Positions 26,359 through 36,294 of a DNA stretch of 64,000 bases are shown one piece after another. The notes under the pieces are model-generated. The model made no database searches and had not been told where the DNA came from. It worked only from the letters and a program-made list of their open reading frames with translations. The DNA comes from Pseudonocardia sp. T1-2H (lineage in GTDB: Bacteria > Actinomycetota > Actinomycetes > Mycobacteriales > Pseudonocardiaceae), in contig NZ_JBBPCL010000001.1 in NCBI RefSeq assembly GCF_038039215.1, positions 1,054,001 through 1,118,000 of the forward strand. Direction: 5' to 3'. A program made the translations under genes and the position numbers. Each line of letters begins with the position of its first letter. Within the stretch, counting starts at the first letter, position 1.

Positions 26359-26447
26359 CGCTCTCCCTCGCTGCGCGAGCTCGGTCCCGGGCGAGGCGTC
26401 ACAGTGCGCGGGCGCTGTCTCGATCGTTCGCTGGCAAGCTCGCTCAT
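26355..26447 (-). CDS. 30-residue ORF linking two genes by ATGA overlaps
   Basis: The ORF starts with an ATG overlapping the acyl-CoA dehydrogenase stop (ATGA) and ends with a TGA overlapping the deacetylase ATG. The peptide begins MSELASERSRQRPR and is basic, with no hydrophobic segment. It may only carry ribosomes from one gene to the next, or it may not be translated at all. I see no homology. Confidence 0.3.
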   Translation of the reverse strand: MSELASERSRQRPRTVTPRPGPSSRSEGER

Positions 26448-27519
26448 CGGGCCGCCGATCCGTCGCGGCCGCCCGCACCCCGGGTCTCCGTCACGGGGGC
26501 CCCGATGGCGAGGTCCCGGGTAGCGAGGTCCCCGGTGGCCAGAACCGCTGCGCCGAGGGCCGCGAGGTCGCGTTCGCCGTGGTGCTGGCGGACGTACACG
26601 CCCAGGTCGGCGAGCCGCTGAGCCAGCGTCCCACCTCGGCTCAGCGCCGCCACTCCGGCGACCCGCGGGGCGACGTCCAGCACCGTGCGACAGGTCTGCT
26701 CGGCCACGGCCCGCGCCGTCCACGCCGCCGTCCGGTGGTCCGACTTCGGGTCCGCGTCGATCTGTTCCGCGGTCCGGACCAGCAGCGCGTCCGTGGCCTG
26801 CAAGGCGGCGTGCAGGGCCCCGGCGTGGGCGAGCTGGTGGGGGTCCGGTCCACGGTCCCGGAGCAGGGCGAACAGGTCGTCGACGATCCCGGCGGCACCA
26901 CCGAGCCACACCGCGGCCACGCCCGCGCCACCCCACCAGAAGCCGGGCCGGTCGGTGTAGAAACCGGGGTCGCCGAGCAGCGCGTCGTCCGCGACGGCGA
27001 CACCGTGGAACTCGACGTCCAGGGTGTCGCTGGCGCGCATCCCGGCCGTGTTCCAGGAGTCGTCGATCCGACGAATGCCCGGGTCGTCGAGGCGCACGTC
27101 GACCAGCCGCATGCCCGACGGGCCGGACGCGACGACCAGGGCCCGGTCGAGGTCGTGCGCGCCGGAGCAGAAACGCACCGTGCCCCGCAGCTTCCAGGCA
27201 CCGGCTCCGCCGGTGAGCTCGCCGCCGGTGCCCCCGGACCGCGCGGCCCACACGCCGTAGAGCATGCCGGGCTCGGGGGTGCCGCCCGCGTCGTCGAGGA
27301 TCGCGACGGCGTCCGCGTGGCCCTCGGCGAGCCGGGCCAGAGGGAGGTCGGAGCGGCCCCAGCGGGCGAGTGTCGCCCACCGCGCGGCGGTCGCACCGTG
27401 GCCGGGGCGGGGTAGGTCCAGCCCGCCCTCCCGGAGGAGGCCGGCGAGCCGTTCGGGGGCGGTACCCCGGACGGGGGCGGCGCGGACGGGTCGAGGAGCG
27501 CGAACGGGGCCGGTTCCAT
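26444..27519 (-). CDS. acyl-CoA dehydrogenase family protein (frameshifted at 27473-27477)
   Basis: A flavoprotein of about 358 residues of the acyl-CoA dehydrogenase fold. It shows the middle beta domain (WKLRGTVRFCSGAHDLDRAL, SWNTAGMRASDTLDVEF) and the C-terminal helix bundle ending VYVRQHHGERDLAALGAAVL. The N-terminal 15 or so codons (MEPAPFALLDPSAPP) are in another frame; adding one C to a C5 run restores the reading VRGTAPERLAGLL. The start is uncertain: ATG 27519 has AGGAG 11 bases upstream, while ATG 27531 and a GTG near 27588 are alternatives. It is the first gene of the cluster with the deacetylase-methyltransferase and glycosyltransferase. The normal catalytic Glu could not be placed with certainty. 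Confidence 0.75.
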
Positions 27520-27957
27520 GAACAGGGACATCTCCTGGTCGAGCGGTGCGCCGAGCTGCGGGCCGAGCCGGCCTCCCTCGATCTTCACCGCGGGACGGGA
27601 AGCCCGCCACCGGAGATGTCCGGGCGGTGGGGTCCAGAGCCCCCGGGCCGGGGCGGTGCCCCCGGATCATGTCCACCAAGATTCTGGAAAGCATCGACGT
27701 CACCGTTGCGGTGAGCCGGTTCAGGTTGCACAGCTTCGGAGGACGGCCTGCCCCTTCGGCGCGGGCCGTCGCCGTGTTCACCGAGGGCGCGCCGTCGCCG
27801 TGGTCACCGAGTTCGGCGCCACGGCGATCCGTGCTCACCGCTCGCGACCCGGGACCGGCCACGGTCGGCCGGCGAGGGGTCGCGCACGGCGATCAAGAGG
27901 GTCTCGGGCCGAGCAGGCGTTCCGCCGGCCCGCCGGACCAGCGCGGTGAGAAGAGCG
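27520..27957. other. 438-bp intergenic region without a recognisable gene
   Basis: The region lies between the start of the acyl-CoA dehydrogenase gene and the 3' end of the P5C dehydrogenase gene, both on the minus strand. It contains several GGTCACCGAG- and GGCCGG-like short repeats but no ORF with family features. The promoter of the acyl-CoA dehydrogenase cluster should be here. If the dehydrogenase starts at the more distal GTG, about 70 bp of it would be coding. Confidence 0.4.
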
Positions 27958-29586
27958 TCAGCCCATGTGCGGGTACGTGTGCCCGATCGGCGGCACCATG
28001 GTCTCCTTGATCGCGCGCGGGCTCGTCCAGCGCTGGACGTTGAGCATCGAGCCGGCCTTGTCGTTGGTGCCCGAGGCCCGGCTGCCGCCGAAGGGCTGGC
28101 GGGAGACGATCGACCCCGTCGGGCGGTCGTTGACGTAGAAGTTGCCGGCGGCGTGCCGCAGCGCCCGGTGCGCGTCCTCCACCGCGGCGCGGTCGGTCGC
28201 GAAGACCGCGCCGGTCAGGGCGTACGGGCTGGTCGAGTCGACGAGGTCGAGCGTCTCCGGCCACGCATCGTCGTCGTAGACGTGCACCGCGAGGATCGGG
28301 CCGAAGTACTCGGTCGTGAACGCCTCGTCGAGCGGGTCCGTGCCGACCAGGACCGTCGGGTCGACGAACCAGCCCACGCTGTCGTCGCAGCCCCCGCCGA
28401 CGAGGACCTCCAGGCTGTCCGTGTTCTTGGCGCGGTCCAGGGCGGCGCGGTGCCGGTCGAACGCGCGGGCGTCGATCACGGCGCCGCCGAAGTTCGCGAA
28501 GTCCGCGACGTCGCCGTACCGCAGCGAGCGCGTGACCTCGGCGAGCTCGTCCCGCAGGCCGCCGCGCCAGAGGCTCCGCGGCACGTACGCGCGCGAGGCG
28601 GCCGAGCACTTCTGGCCCTGGTACTCGAACGCGCCGCGGACGAACGCCGTGGTCAGCGGGGCCGGGTCGGCGGAGGGATGGACGACGATGAAGTCCTTGC
28701 CGCCCGTCTCGCCGACGATCCGCGGGTAGCTGCGGTAGCGGTCCAGGTTCTCCCCGATCCTCCGCCAGAGGGTCTTGAACGTGGCGGCCGAGCCGGTGAA
28801 GTGCAGGCCCGCGAAGCCCGGGTCGGTGAGCGCGACGCGGGAGACCGCGAGGCCGTCGCCGGTCACCATGTTGATCACGCCGGGCGGCAGGCCGGCCGCC
28901 TCGAGCAGGCGCATCGTGAAGTGTGCGGCGAACTGCTGGGTGGGCGTCGGCTTCCAGACGACCGTGTTGCCCATCAGCGCGGGCACGGTCGGCAGGTTCC
29001 CGGCGATGGCCGTGAAGTTGAACGGTGCGATGGCGACGACGAAGCCGTCGAGCGGGCGGTAGTCCATCCGGTTCCACTCGCCGGGGACCGAACGCGGCTG
29101 CTCGGCGAGCACCCGGCGGGCGTAGTGGACGTTGAAGCGCAGGAAGTCGATCAGCTCGCAGGCGGCGTCGATCTCGGCCTGCTGCACGGACTTCGACTGC
29201 CCCAGCATCGTCGCGGCGTTGAGCGTGTCACGCCACGGCCCGGCGAGCAGGTCCGCGGCGCGCAGGAAGATCGCGGCGCGCTCGTCGAAGGGGAGGGCGG
29301 CCCAGTCCCGGGCGGCGTCCCGGGCGGCGCGGACCGAGTCGGCGACGTCCGCGTCGGTGGCGTTCGCCGACGTCCCGAGGACCGACGAGTGCAGGTGCGG
29401 CTCGACGACGTCGAAGCGCTCGCCACCGGCCATCCGGCGGTGTCCGGCGATGGTCTGGGTCAGCTCGATCCCGGCGCCGCGCAGCTCGGCGACCTTGTTC
29501 TGCAGCGACTCCCGCTCGGCGGTGCCGGGGGCGTAGGTGCGGACCGGCTCGTTCGCCGGCTCCGGAACGGTGGTGACGGCATCCAT
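27958..29586 (-). CDS. pruA: L-glutamate gamma-semialdehyde (P5C) dehydrogenase
   Basis: A 542-residue aldehyde dehydrogenase of the single-domain P5C type. Substrate and cofactor motifs are IAPFNFTAIAGNLPTVPALM, FTGSAATFKTLW and the catalytic Glu/Cys regions VGETGGKD and EYQGQKCSAASR. The signature FGGSRASGTNDKAGS comes near the end. CGAGGAGG precedes the ATG. It follows the proline dehydrogenase gene by 20 bp, and together they convert proline to glutamate. Homologues fused as PutA occur in Gram-negatives; here the two activities are separate, as usual in Actinobacteria. Confidence 0.94.
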   Translation of the reverse strand: MDAVTTVPEPANEPVRTYAPGTAERESLQNKVAELRGAGIELTQTIAGHRRMAGGERFDVVEPHLHSSVLGTSANATDADVADSVRAARDAARDWAALPFDERAAIFLRAADLLAGPWRDTLNAATMLGQSKSVQQAEIDAACELIDFLRFNVHYARRVLAEQPRSVPGEWNRMDYRPLDGFVVAIAPFNFTAIAGNLPTVPALMGNTVVWKPTPTQQFAAHFTMRLLEAAGLPPGVINMVTGDGLAVSRVALTDPGFAGLHFTGSAATFKTLWRRIGENLDRYRSYPRIVGETGGKDFIVVHPSADPAPLTTAFVRGAFEYQGQKCSAASRAYVPRSLWRGGLRDELAEVTRSLRYGDVADFANFGGAVIDARAFDRHRAALDRAKNTDSLEVLVGGGCDDSVGWFVDPTVLVGTDPLDEAFTTEYFGPILAVHVYDDDAWPETLDLVDSTSPYALTGAVFATDRAAVEDAHRALRHAAGNFYVNDRPTGSIVSRQPFGGSRASGTNDKAGSMLNVQRWTSPRAIKETMVPPIGHTYPHMG

Positions 29587-29606
29587 CGAGAAGACCTCCT
29601 CGGGTG

Positions 29607-30532
29607 TCAGCGGGAGAGCAGGGACCGGGCGAAGAACGCCAGGTTGGCGGGGCGCTCGGCGAGGCGCCGCATGAAGTAGCCGTACCAGTCCGCGCCGTAG
29701 GGCAGGTACACGCGCATCTGCGATCCCGACGCGGCGATCCGCTCCTGCTCGGCGACGCGGATGCCGTAGAGCATCTGGAACTCGTGGTCGTCGGGCGTGC
29801 GGCCGTGCTCGGCGACGAGCGCGCGGGCGGCGTCGATCATCGCGGCGTCGTGCGTGGCGACCATCGGGTACCCGGGTCCGGCGAGGAGCACGCCCAGGCA
29901 CCGCACGTAGGACTCGTCCACGTCGGCCTTCGCGGAGAACGCGACGGACGCGGGCTCCGCGTAGGCGCCCTTGACCAGGCGTACCCGCGATCCCGGCCGG
30001 GCGAGGTCCGCGCAGTCGGACTCGGTGCGGCGCAGCGCGGACTGCAGCACGGCGCCCAGCCAGGGGTACTCCGCGCGCAGCTCGGTCACGACGGCGAGGG
30101 TGGAGTCCACGCCCGTGTGGTCCTCCATGTCGATGGTCGCGGTGGTGCCCGCGCGGGCCGCGGCGGCGCAGATCGCGGCGACGTTGTCCCGGGCGATCGC
30201 CGTGCCGTCCCGGGGAGCGCCCGGCCCAGCGCGGAGAGCTTGATCGACACCTCGGCCGAGCCGGCGAGCCCGCGGGACGCCAGGCCGTCGAGCAGGTCGA
30301 CGTAGGCGTCCCGGCAGGCCGCGGCCTGCGCGGCGTCGAGGGTGTCCTCGCCCAGGTGGTCGAGGGTGACCGACAGGCCCTTCGCGGCCAGCTCGGTGGT
30401 GGCGGCGAGGGCGGAGGCGAGGTCGTCCCCGGCGACGAACCGGTCGACCAGTCGTCGGGTCACGGGGGCCGTCGTGACCAGGTGCCGCACGTGCGGACGC
30501 CGGGAGACGGCGAGGAGCGTGGAGCCGAACAT
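29607..30532 (-). CDS. putB: proline dehydrogenase (frameshifted at 30212-30215)
   Basis: The corrected protein has 308 residues and begins MFGSTLLAVSRRPHVRHL behind TGGAGG. It contains EVSIKLSALGRAL near residue 95 and, in the second frame, ARDNVAAICAAAA, TIDMEDHTG, VRLVKGAYAEP, MLYGIRVAEQERIAASG and RVYLPYGADWYGYFMRRLAERP, which form the FAD and proline sites. One C seems lost from a C5 run; restoring it gives LPRDGTAIARDN. It oxidises proline to P5C with electron transfer to the quinone pool. It is divergent from the PucR-type regulator. Confidence 0.88.
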
Positions 30533-30620
30533 GCGACCTCCAGAATCCGATGGGAGAACGGTAGGAGTCCGGCGACCTCGAGCCCATGGACAGCAGCTCC
30601 ACGATTGCGGCGGTTCTTCG

Positions 30621-30630
30621 TACAGCTGTA
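30621..30630. promoter_or_regulatory. TACAGCTGTA palindrome between the proline operon and its probable regulator
   Basis: A perfect 10-bp palindrome lies 13 bp before the regulator ATG, in the 111-bp divergent gap. It is an AT-richer island and a plausible binding half of a PucR/PrnR-type activator or autoregulatory site. Confidence 0.4.
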
Positions 30631-30643
30631 TGAAGGGCGGGTG

Positions 30644-31777
30644 ATGACCCCGGAGCTGCAGGACGTCGTCGACGACGTGTCCCGGCTCCTCGGCACGCCC
30701 GCGATCCTGGAGGACCGGCACTTCAACCTCGTCGCCTTCGGGTCGCACGCCGGTGAGGTGGACGCCGTGCGGCAGCGCTCGATCCTGCAGCGCCGCTCGT
30801 CCGCCCGGGTCCAGGAATGGTTCGAGCGGTTCGGGATCGCGACGAGCGAGCGGCCCGTCCGCACGCCCGCGGACGCGGGACTCGCCGTCGTCGCCCGCGT
30901 GTGCCTCCCGGCGCGCTGGAACGGCGTCACCTACGGCTACCTCTGGCTGCTCGACGAGCGGCACCGCCTGGACGACGCGAGCCTCGAGCGCGCGATGCCG
31001 CGTGCGGCCCGGGCAGGCACGATCATGGCGCAGCAGGCCCGGACCAGGGAAAATCTCGACGCGCAGGTCGGGGAGCTGCTGGCCGGGGACCCGGACACCG
31101 TGGAGGCGGCGGCCGCCGAGATCGACCGGCTGGGCGCGATCGGCCGGGACACCCCGGTGTGCGCGGTGACCCTCGAGGTCGACCTGCCCGAGGCGACCCC
31201 GCCGCCGCTCAACCTCTGGCGGGTGCCGCGCTCGGTCGTCGCCGCGCTCGTCGACGAGCATGTCCTCCTGCTCGTCCCGGCGGCGCAGGCGCGGGACGTG
31301 GCCCGGACGGCGTGGGAGCTCTATGCCCACCGGCTCGACGCCGAGGACCATCCGCGGCTCGTCGCGGGGGTCGGGGCCGCCCGCCCGGACCTGGCGCAGG
31401 TCCGCGGAAGCGTCCGGGAGGCCCGGCTCGCCGCGCGGGTGGCGCACGCGGTGCCGCGGCTGCGCGCGGTCGCCGGGTGGGACGAGCTCGGCGTACACCG
31501 GCTGCTCGCCTGCGGACCGCGCCCGGCCCTGCGGGACGGGGTGCTCGACGCCGCGGTCGAGCCGCTGTTCGACCATCCCGACCTGGTCGCCACCGCCGCG
31601 GCGTTCCTGGACCACGCCGGGAACGTCCAGCGCGCCGCGGCGGAGCTGCGGATCCACCGGCAGACGCTCTACTACCGGCTCCGGCGGATCGAGCAGCTCA
31701 CCGGCCTGGAGCTGGGGGACGGGCGGGACCGGTTGCGGCTGCACCTGGCGGTGACGCTGTCACCGCTGGTCCGGTGA
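30644..31777 (+). CDS. PucR/CdaR-type transcriptional regulator, probable activator of proline use
   Basis: A 377-residue regulator. The N-terminal 130 residues look like a ligand-sensing domain (LGTPAILEDRHFNLVAFGSH). A central GGDEF-like CdaR region follows, and the C-terminal PucR helix-turn-helix reads FLDHAGNVQRAAAELRIHRQ followed by TLYYRLRRIEQLTG. GAAGGGCGG precedes the ATG. Its divergent position next to proline dehydrogenase matches PrnA/PutR-like activators in Actinobacteria. The ligand, probably proline, is inferred. Confidence 0.87.
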   Translation: MTPELQDVVDDVSRLLGTPAILEDRHFNLVAFGSHAGEVDAVRQRSILQRRSSARVQEWFERFGIATSERPVRTPADAGLAVVARVCLPARWNGVTYGYLWLLDERHRLDDASLERAMPRAARAGTIMAQQARTRENLDAQVGELLAGDPDTVEAAAAEIDRLGAIGRDTPVCAVTLEVDLPEATPPPLNLWRVPRSVVAALVDEHVLLLVPAAQARDVARTAWELYAHRLDAEDHPRLVAGVGAARPDLAQVRGSVREARLAARVAHAVPRLRAVAGWDELGVHRLLACGPRPALRDGVLDAAVEPLFDHPDLVATAAAFLDHAGNVQRAAAELRIHRQTLYYRLRRIEQLTGLELGDGRDRLRLHLAVTLSPLVR

Positions 31778-31790
31778 GGCTGAACCGGCC

Positions 31791-31856
31791 TCCGCTCGCG
31801 TTCCCGCCCGTCCGCTCGCGTCCGGACGCGAGCGGCGCCGCCGGAACGCGAGCGGA
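31791..31856. terminator. nested double palindrome between converging genes
   Basis: The outer arms TCCGCTCGCGTTCC (31791-31804) and their exact complement (31843-31856) enclose a perfect 24-bp palindrome at 31812-31835 (CCGCTCGCGTCC and its complement). The inner and outer arms differ by a single extra base pair, so the four arms can pair in alternative ways. It lies exactly between the regulator stop (31777) and the glyA stop (31869) and probably works as a bidirectional terminator. Confidence 0.7.
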
Positions 31857-31868
31857 GCGACGTGTGCC

Positions 31869-33155
31869 CTACGCCAGGCCGGGGTAGAGCGGGTGCCGCT
31901 TCGCGAGCGTCCGCACCTCGTCCCGGAGCGCGACGATCGACGGGTCGTCCGCGGTGACGCCCTCGGGCAGCAGCAGGGTGCGGGCGATGATGTCCGCGAC
32001 GTCGGTGAACCCCTCGGTGGTGAACCCACGGGTGGCCAGCGCGGCCGTGCCGATCCGCAGGCCCGAGGTGACCATCGGCGGGCGCGGGTCGAAGGGGACC
32101 GCGTTGCGGTTGACCGTGATGTCGACGAAGGCGAGCCGGTCCTCGGCCTGCTTCCCGTCCAGCGCGGCGCCGGCCAGGTCGACCAGGACCAGGTGCACGT
32201 CCGTGCCCCCGGTGAGGACCTTGATCCCGGCCGCGGCCAGGTCCTCCCGCACCAGGCGCGCGGCGAGGATCTTCGAACCCTCGATCGTGCGCTGCTGGCG
32301 CTCGGCGAACTCCGGCTGCGCGGCCATCTTGAAGGCGGCGGCCTTCGCGGCGATGACGTGTTCGAGCGGCCCGCCCTGCTGGCCCGGGAAGACCGCAGAG
32401 TTGATCTTCTTGGCGAGCGCGGCGTCGTTGGTCAGGATGATGCCGCCGCGCGGGCCGCCGAGGGTCTTGTGCGTCGTCGACGTCGTGACGTGCGCGTGCG
32501 GCACGGGCGAGGGGTGCAGACCCGCGGCGACCAGGCCGGCGAAGTGGGCCATGTCCACCATCAGGTAGGCGCCGACCTCGTCCGCGATCTCGCGGAAGCG
32601 GGCGAAGTCCAGCTGCCGGCTGTAGGCGGACCAACCGGCGATGATCAGCTGCGGGCGGTGCTCCTTGGCGAGGCGCTCGACCTCGTCCATGTCCACCCGC
32701 AGGTCCTCCTTGGAGACCTCGTAGGCGGCCACGTTGTAGAGCAGGCCGGAGAAATTGATCTTCATGCCGTGCGTGAGGTGCCCGCCGTGAGCCAGCGACA
32801 GGCCCAGGATCGTGTCGCCCGGCTTGATCAGCGCCTGCATGGCCGCGGCGTTGGCCTGCGCGCCCGAGTGCGGCTGGACGTTCGCGAACCCGGCCCCGAA
32901 CAGCGCCTTGATCCGCTCGATGGCCAGCTTCTCGATCTCGTCGACGAACTCGCAGCCGCCGTAGTAGCGGCGCCCCGGGTAGCCCTCGGCGTACTTGTTG
33001 GTGAGCACGGAGCCCTGGGCCTGCATGACCGCGAGCGGCGCGTGGTTCTCCGACGCGATCATCTCGAGGCCGTCCTGCTGGCGGGCGAGCTCGCGCCCGA
33101 TCAGCTCGGCGACCTCCGGGTCGAAATCGCCCAGCGACGTGTCAAGTACGGACAT
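31869..33155 (-). CDS. glyA: serine hydroxymethyltransferase
   Basis: A 428-residue PLP enzyme. Motifs are [48 protein letters not shown] and the PLP-lysine segment [16 protein letters not shown]. It interconverts serine and glycine and passes one-carbon units to tetrahydrofolate. The ATG at 33155 has CGAGGG six bases upstream. An ATG two codons earlier (33161) overlaps the gcvH stop as ATGA and may be used through translational coupling. Last gene of the riboswitch-controlled gcvT-gcvH-glyA operon. Confidence 0.95.
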   Translation of the reverse strand: MSVLDTSLGDFDPEVAELIGRELARQQDGLEMIASENHAPLAVMQAQGSVLTNKYAEGYPGRRYYGGCEFVDEIEKLAIERIKALFGAGFANVQPHSGAQANAAAMQALIKPGDTILGLSLAHGGHLTHGMKINFSGLLYNVAAYEVSKEDLRVDMDEVERLAKEHRPQLIIAGWSAYSRQLDFARFREIADEVGAYLMVDMAHFAGLVAAGLHPSPVPHAHVTTSTTHKTLGGPRGGIILTNDAALAKKINSAVFPGQQGGPLEHVIAAKAAAFKMAAQPEFAERQQRTIEGSKILAARLVREDLAAAGIKVLTGGTDVHLVLVDLAGAALDGKQAEDRLAFVDITVNRNAVPFDPRPPMVTSGLRIGTAALATRGFTTEGFTDVADIIARTLLLPEGVTADDPSIVALRDEVRTLAKRHPLYPGLA

Positions 33156-33157
33156 AC

Positions 33158-33547
33158 TCATCCCTCGTTCTTCGCGCGGTACTCGGCGGCGTCCAGGACC
33201 GCACCGAGCTCGGACACGGTGGCGGTGAACAGCCAACCCTCACCGTAAGGGTCCTCGCCCACGAGAGCGGGGTTGTCGGCGAGTGCTGTGTTCACGGTGA
33301 CAACCGTGCCGGTGGCCGGACTGAAGAGCTCGGACACGGACTTGGTGGACTCGACCTCGCCGCAGGGCTCGCCGGCGGTCAGCTCGGTGCCCGGCTCGGG
33401 GAGCTCGACGAACACGATCTCGCCGAGGGCCTCGACGGCGACGGCGGAGAGCCCGATCCGGACCTCGCCGGCGGGTGTTCCGGCGCCGGGTGCGATCGCG
33501 ATCCACTCGTGGTCGGTGGTGTAGGAGAGGTCGGCGGGAAGGTTCAC
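33158..33547 (-). CDS. gcvH: glycine cleavage system H protein
   Basis: A 129-residue lipoyl carrier protein. DHEWIAI at the start and the lipoylated lysine in [14 protein letters not shown] are typical. It shuttles the aminomethyl group between the P, T and L proteins. It lies 13 bp after gcvT and overlaps glyA. The P protein (gcvP) and L protein are not in this window. Confidence 0.95.
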   Translation of the reverse strand: MNLPADLSYTTDHEWIAIAPGAGTPAGEVRIGLSAVAVEALGEIVFVELPEPGTELTAGEPCGEVESTKSVSELFSPATGTVVTVNTALADNPALVGEDPYGEGWLFTATVSELGAVLDAAEYRAKNEG

Positions 33548-33560
33548 GGGGGCCTCCGGG

Positions 33561-34661
<1,101 letters not shown>

Positions 34662-34714
34662 ACGCGCTCTCCGGGGTGGCGGAACGACGGTGGACGGGCG
34701 GGCGACGATGGTGC

Positions 34715-34900
34715 GGCGTCTCCCCGCTCTGTCATGGGACCTGAGAGATTCCGCGGATCGTTCCCGCTTGCCCCGTCGGTGGTCCACCCGAGGGCGGACG
34801 CTTTCCAGAGTTGCCTCGCCCCAGCGGTACGGCGGCCTGAGAGTTTTCCGGGGAGGATTGCTCCTACGGCTCTGGAACGAACCAGATCTCCCGCTGGGAT
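34715..34900 (-). ncRNA. tandem glycine riboswitch upstream of gcvT
   Basis: The minus strand between gcvT and its promoter carries two glycine-aptamer modules. Conserved pieces, in RNA order, are GCGGGAGA, a hairpin TCTGG-TTCGTT-CCAGA, GTAGGAGCAA, GGAAAACTCTCAGGC, GAGGCAACTCTGGAAAGC, CACCGACGGGGCAAGC, GGAATCTCTCAGGT and ATGACAGAGCGGGGAG. The repeated CTCTCAGG and CTCTGGAAAG/ATGACAGAG blocks are the hallmark of the gcvT riboswitch. Glycine binding should switch on the downstream gcvT-gcvH-glyA operon, preventing glycine excess. The 3' expression platform lies within about 50 bases of the gcvT start. Confidence 0.93.
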
Positions 34901-35223
34901 TCGAGCGGCGTATGCAGTTGTGGGGCCTGCGGTCGTGATCTGGGCGAACCGTACCGGGGTTCGGCCCGGCACGGGAGTGCGGCGTGGCGGGCTTCTCAGG
35001 AACCGGCCCGCGGGGACGGCAGGGTCCCCCGCGCAGCGGCAGCGCTGTCGCCCGGCACGGGGAGGTGGCGGCATCCCGCTGCGGTGCGTACTCTCGCCGC
35101 CGAGGTTGGGAACACAGCCCCGCCAGTACGGCGTGCGGGCGTTCCGCCCGGATGCGCCTCCACTGTTCCGGCCCATCGGCCGCCGAGACGCATCGAATCG
35201 TCCACGGGAGCGGCAGGAGTTCG
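34901..35223. other. 323-bp divergent gap between the glycine riboswitch and the STAS gene
   Basis: The gap must contain the gcv promoter on the minus strand and the STAS-gene promoter on the plus strand. I cannot assign consensus elements with confidence. The sequence is GC-rich without repeats or coding potential. Confidence 0.35.
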
Positions 35224-35601
35224 ATGAACGAGATCCGTGACGTCCCGGACGTCGTCGACTGCCGTGGCCTGTGGGTCGTGGTGTGGCGGTCCGCGGGCTG
35301 GACCGGCCTGGACCTGACCGGTGACATCGACCTCGCCAGTGCGCCGGCTCTGGTCGCGACCCTGGACGGGCTGCTGGCCGACGGTGCCCGCCACCTCGCG
35401 CTCGACCTGACCTACGTGGACTTCTTCGGGGTGCAGGCCCTCCGCGTGCTCGACGACCTCGAACGACGGTGCCGGCGCCTGCACGGAGGGCTCGTCCTGG
35501 TCGAGGTCAGCCCCCACGTCCGCCGGGTCCTCGTCCTGCTGAACGCCGAGCGTCTGCTCGACGCCGTGCTGCCGGAACGCGTGGGCGATCTCCGGCCGTA
35601 G
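35224..35601 (+). CDS. STAS-domain protein, anti-sigma factor antagonist-like
   Basis: A 125-residue STAS-fold protein (GLDLTGDIDLASAPALVATL, then LDLTYVDFFGVQALRVL). In SpoIIAA/RsbV-type antagonists the loop after the second strand carries a phosphorylated Ser in a DSSG-like motif; here the aligned positions are FFGVQ, with no Ser or Thr. It may therefore be a constitutively active or purely structural member that cannot be switched off by kinase phosphorylation. It lies divergent from the gcv operon. Confidence 0.82.
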   Translation: MNEIRDVPDVVDCRGLWVVVWRSAGWTGLDLTGDIDLASAPALVATLDGLLADGARHLALDLTYVDFFGVQALRVLDDLERRCRRLHGGLVLVEVSPHVRRVLVLLNAERLLDAVLPERVGDLRP

Positions 35602-35673
35602 CCCCGGGGGGCGACGCACCGGTGGTGGAGACCCCGTGACTCGGCCATCCGGGTAGGACGAGCCGGCGACGGC

Positions 35674-35698
35674 GGTTCGTCGCGCCCGCGGCGGGTAG
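35674..35698 (+). promoter_or_regulatory. possible SigB/SigH-type promoter before the 79-residue protein
   Basis: GGTT at 35674-35677, then a 15-base spacer and GGGTAG at 35693-35698, resemble the stress sigma-B consensus of actinobacteria (GNTT, 14-16 bases, GGGTAT). The start codon is 41 bp downstream. The match is short and could be due to chance. Confidence 0.4.
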
Positions 35699-35739
35699 CC
35701 GCCCTCGTCCGGAACCCACGACCGACGAGGTGATGACCC

Positions 35740-35979
35740 GTGGCCACAGGTGAGACGGGCTTCAGCGACGTGATCTACGACCTCGTGTCCGTCCAGTACC
35801 ACTCCCTCAAGGCCGGCCACGACTACGGCCAGTACGTCCGGGACGCCCGCAACGGCGGGTACGAGGACGTCGCCTCCTTCTTCGAGCAGGTCATGAAGGA
35901 GGACTCCGACCGGGCCGCACGGTGCCACGAGTTCCTGCGCAAGCTGGAGCCGAAGGAGGACACCGGAGGCAAGGCCTGA
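35740..35979 (+). CDS. small helical protein of unknown function (ferritin-like half)
   Basis: A 79-residue protein with two amphipathic helices (DLVSVQYHSLKAGHDYGQYV and YEDVASFFEQVMKEDSDRAA) joined by a short turn. The pattern of acidic and His residues in the helices recalls half of a ferritin-like bundle, which could dimerise. The GTG start follows GACGAGGTGATG. A possible stress promoter precedes it. I do not recognise a named family. Confidence 0.6.
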   Translation: MATGETGFSDVIYDLVSVQYHSLKAGHDYGQYVRDARNGGYEDVASFFEQVMKEDSDRAARCHEFLRKLEPKEDTGGKA

Positions 35980-36057
35980 TCGTCGAGGGCCTGAACCGTG
36001 GACGGGGACGGCCGGGCCGCCCGGCCGTCCCCGTCCACGGCGGGCCTCGCGCTCCCG

Positions 36058-36233
36058 CTAGAAGTCGGGGTCACCGGGCCGCGGCGGCGAGCAGTTGTTC
36101 GCGATGGCCAGGTCCCGGGCGGCCCGTTCCGCGGCGTCCTCGCCCTGCTCGTCCGGCCGCTCGGGCTCCGGGGGCGGTCCTGCCGGGGCCGGTCCTCGGC
36201 CCGGACGTCGTCGTTGCGGTCCACGTCGTGCAT
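36058..36233 (-). CDS. small conserved hypothetical protein (frameshifted at 36170-36174)
   Basis: The first frame reads MHDVDRNDDVRAEDRPRQDR and a second frame reads EPERPDEQGEDAAERAARDL followed by AIANNCSPPRPGDPDF and a TAG stop. One C missing from a C6 run explains the change, giving 58 residues. The protein is very hydrophilic and acidic. The composition of both halves and the natural C-terminus suggest a real gene. Function unknown. Confidence 0.5.
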
Positions 36234-36294
36234 GTCCCCCGGGTACCCGCGCCGCGTGGCGATCATTCGGCCGGCCGCACCACCGGATCGGGCG

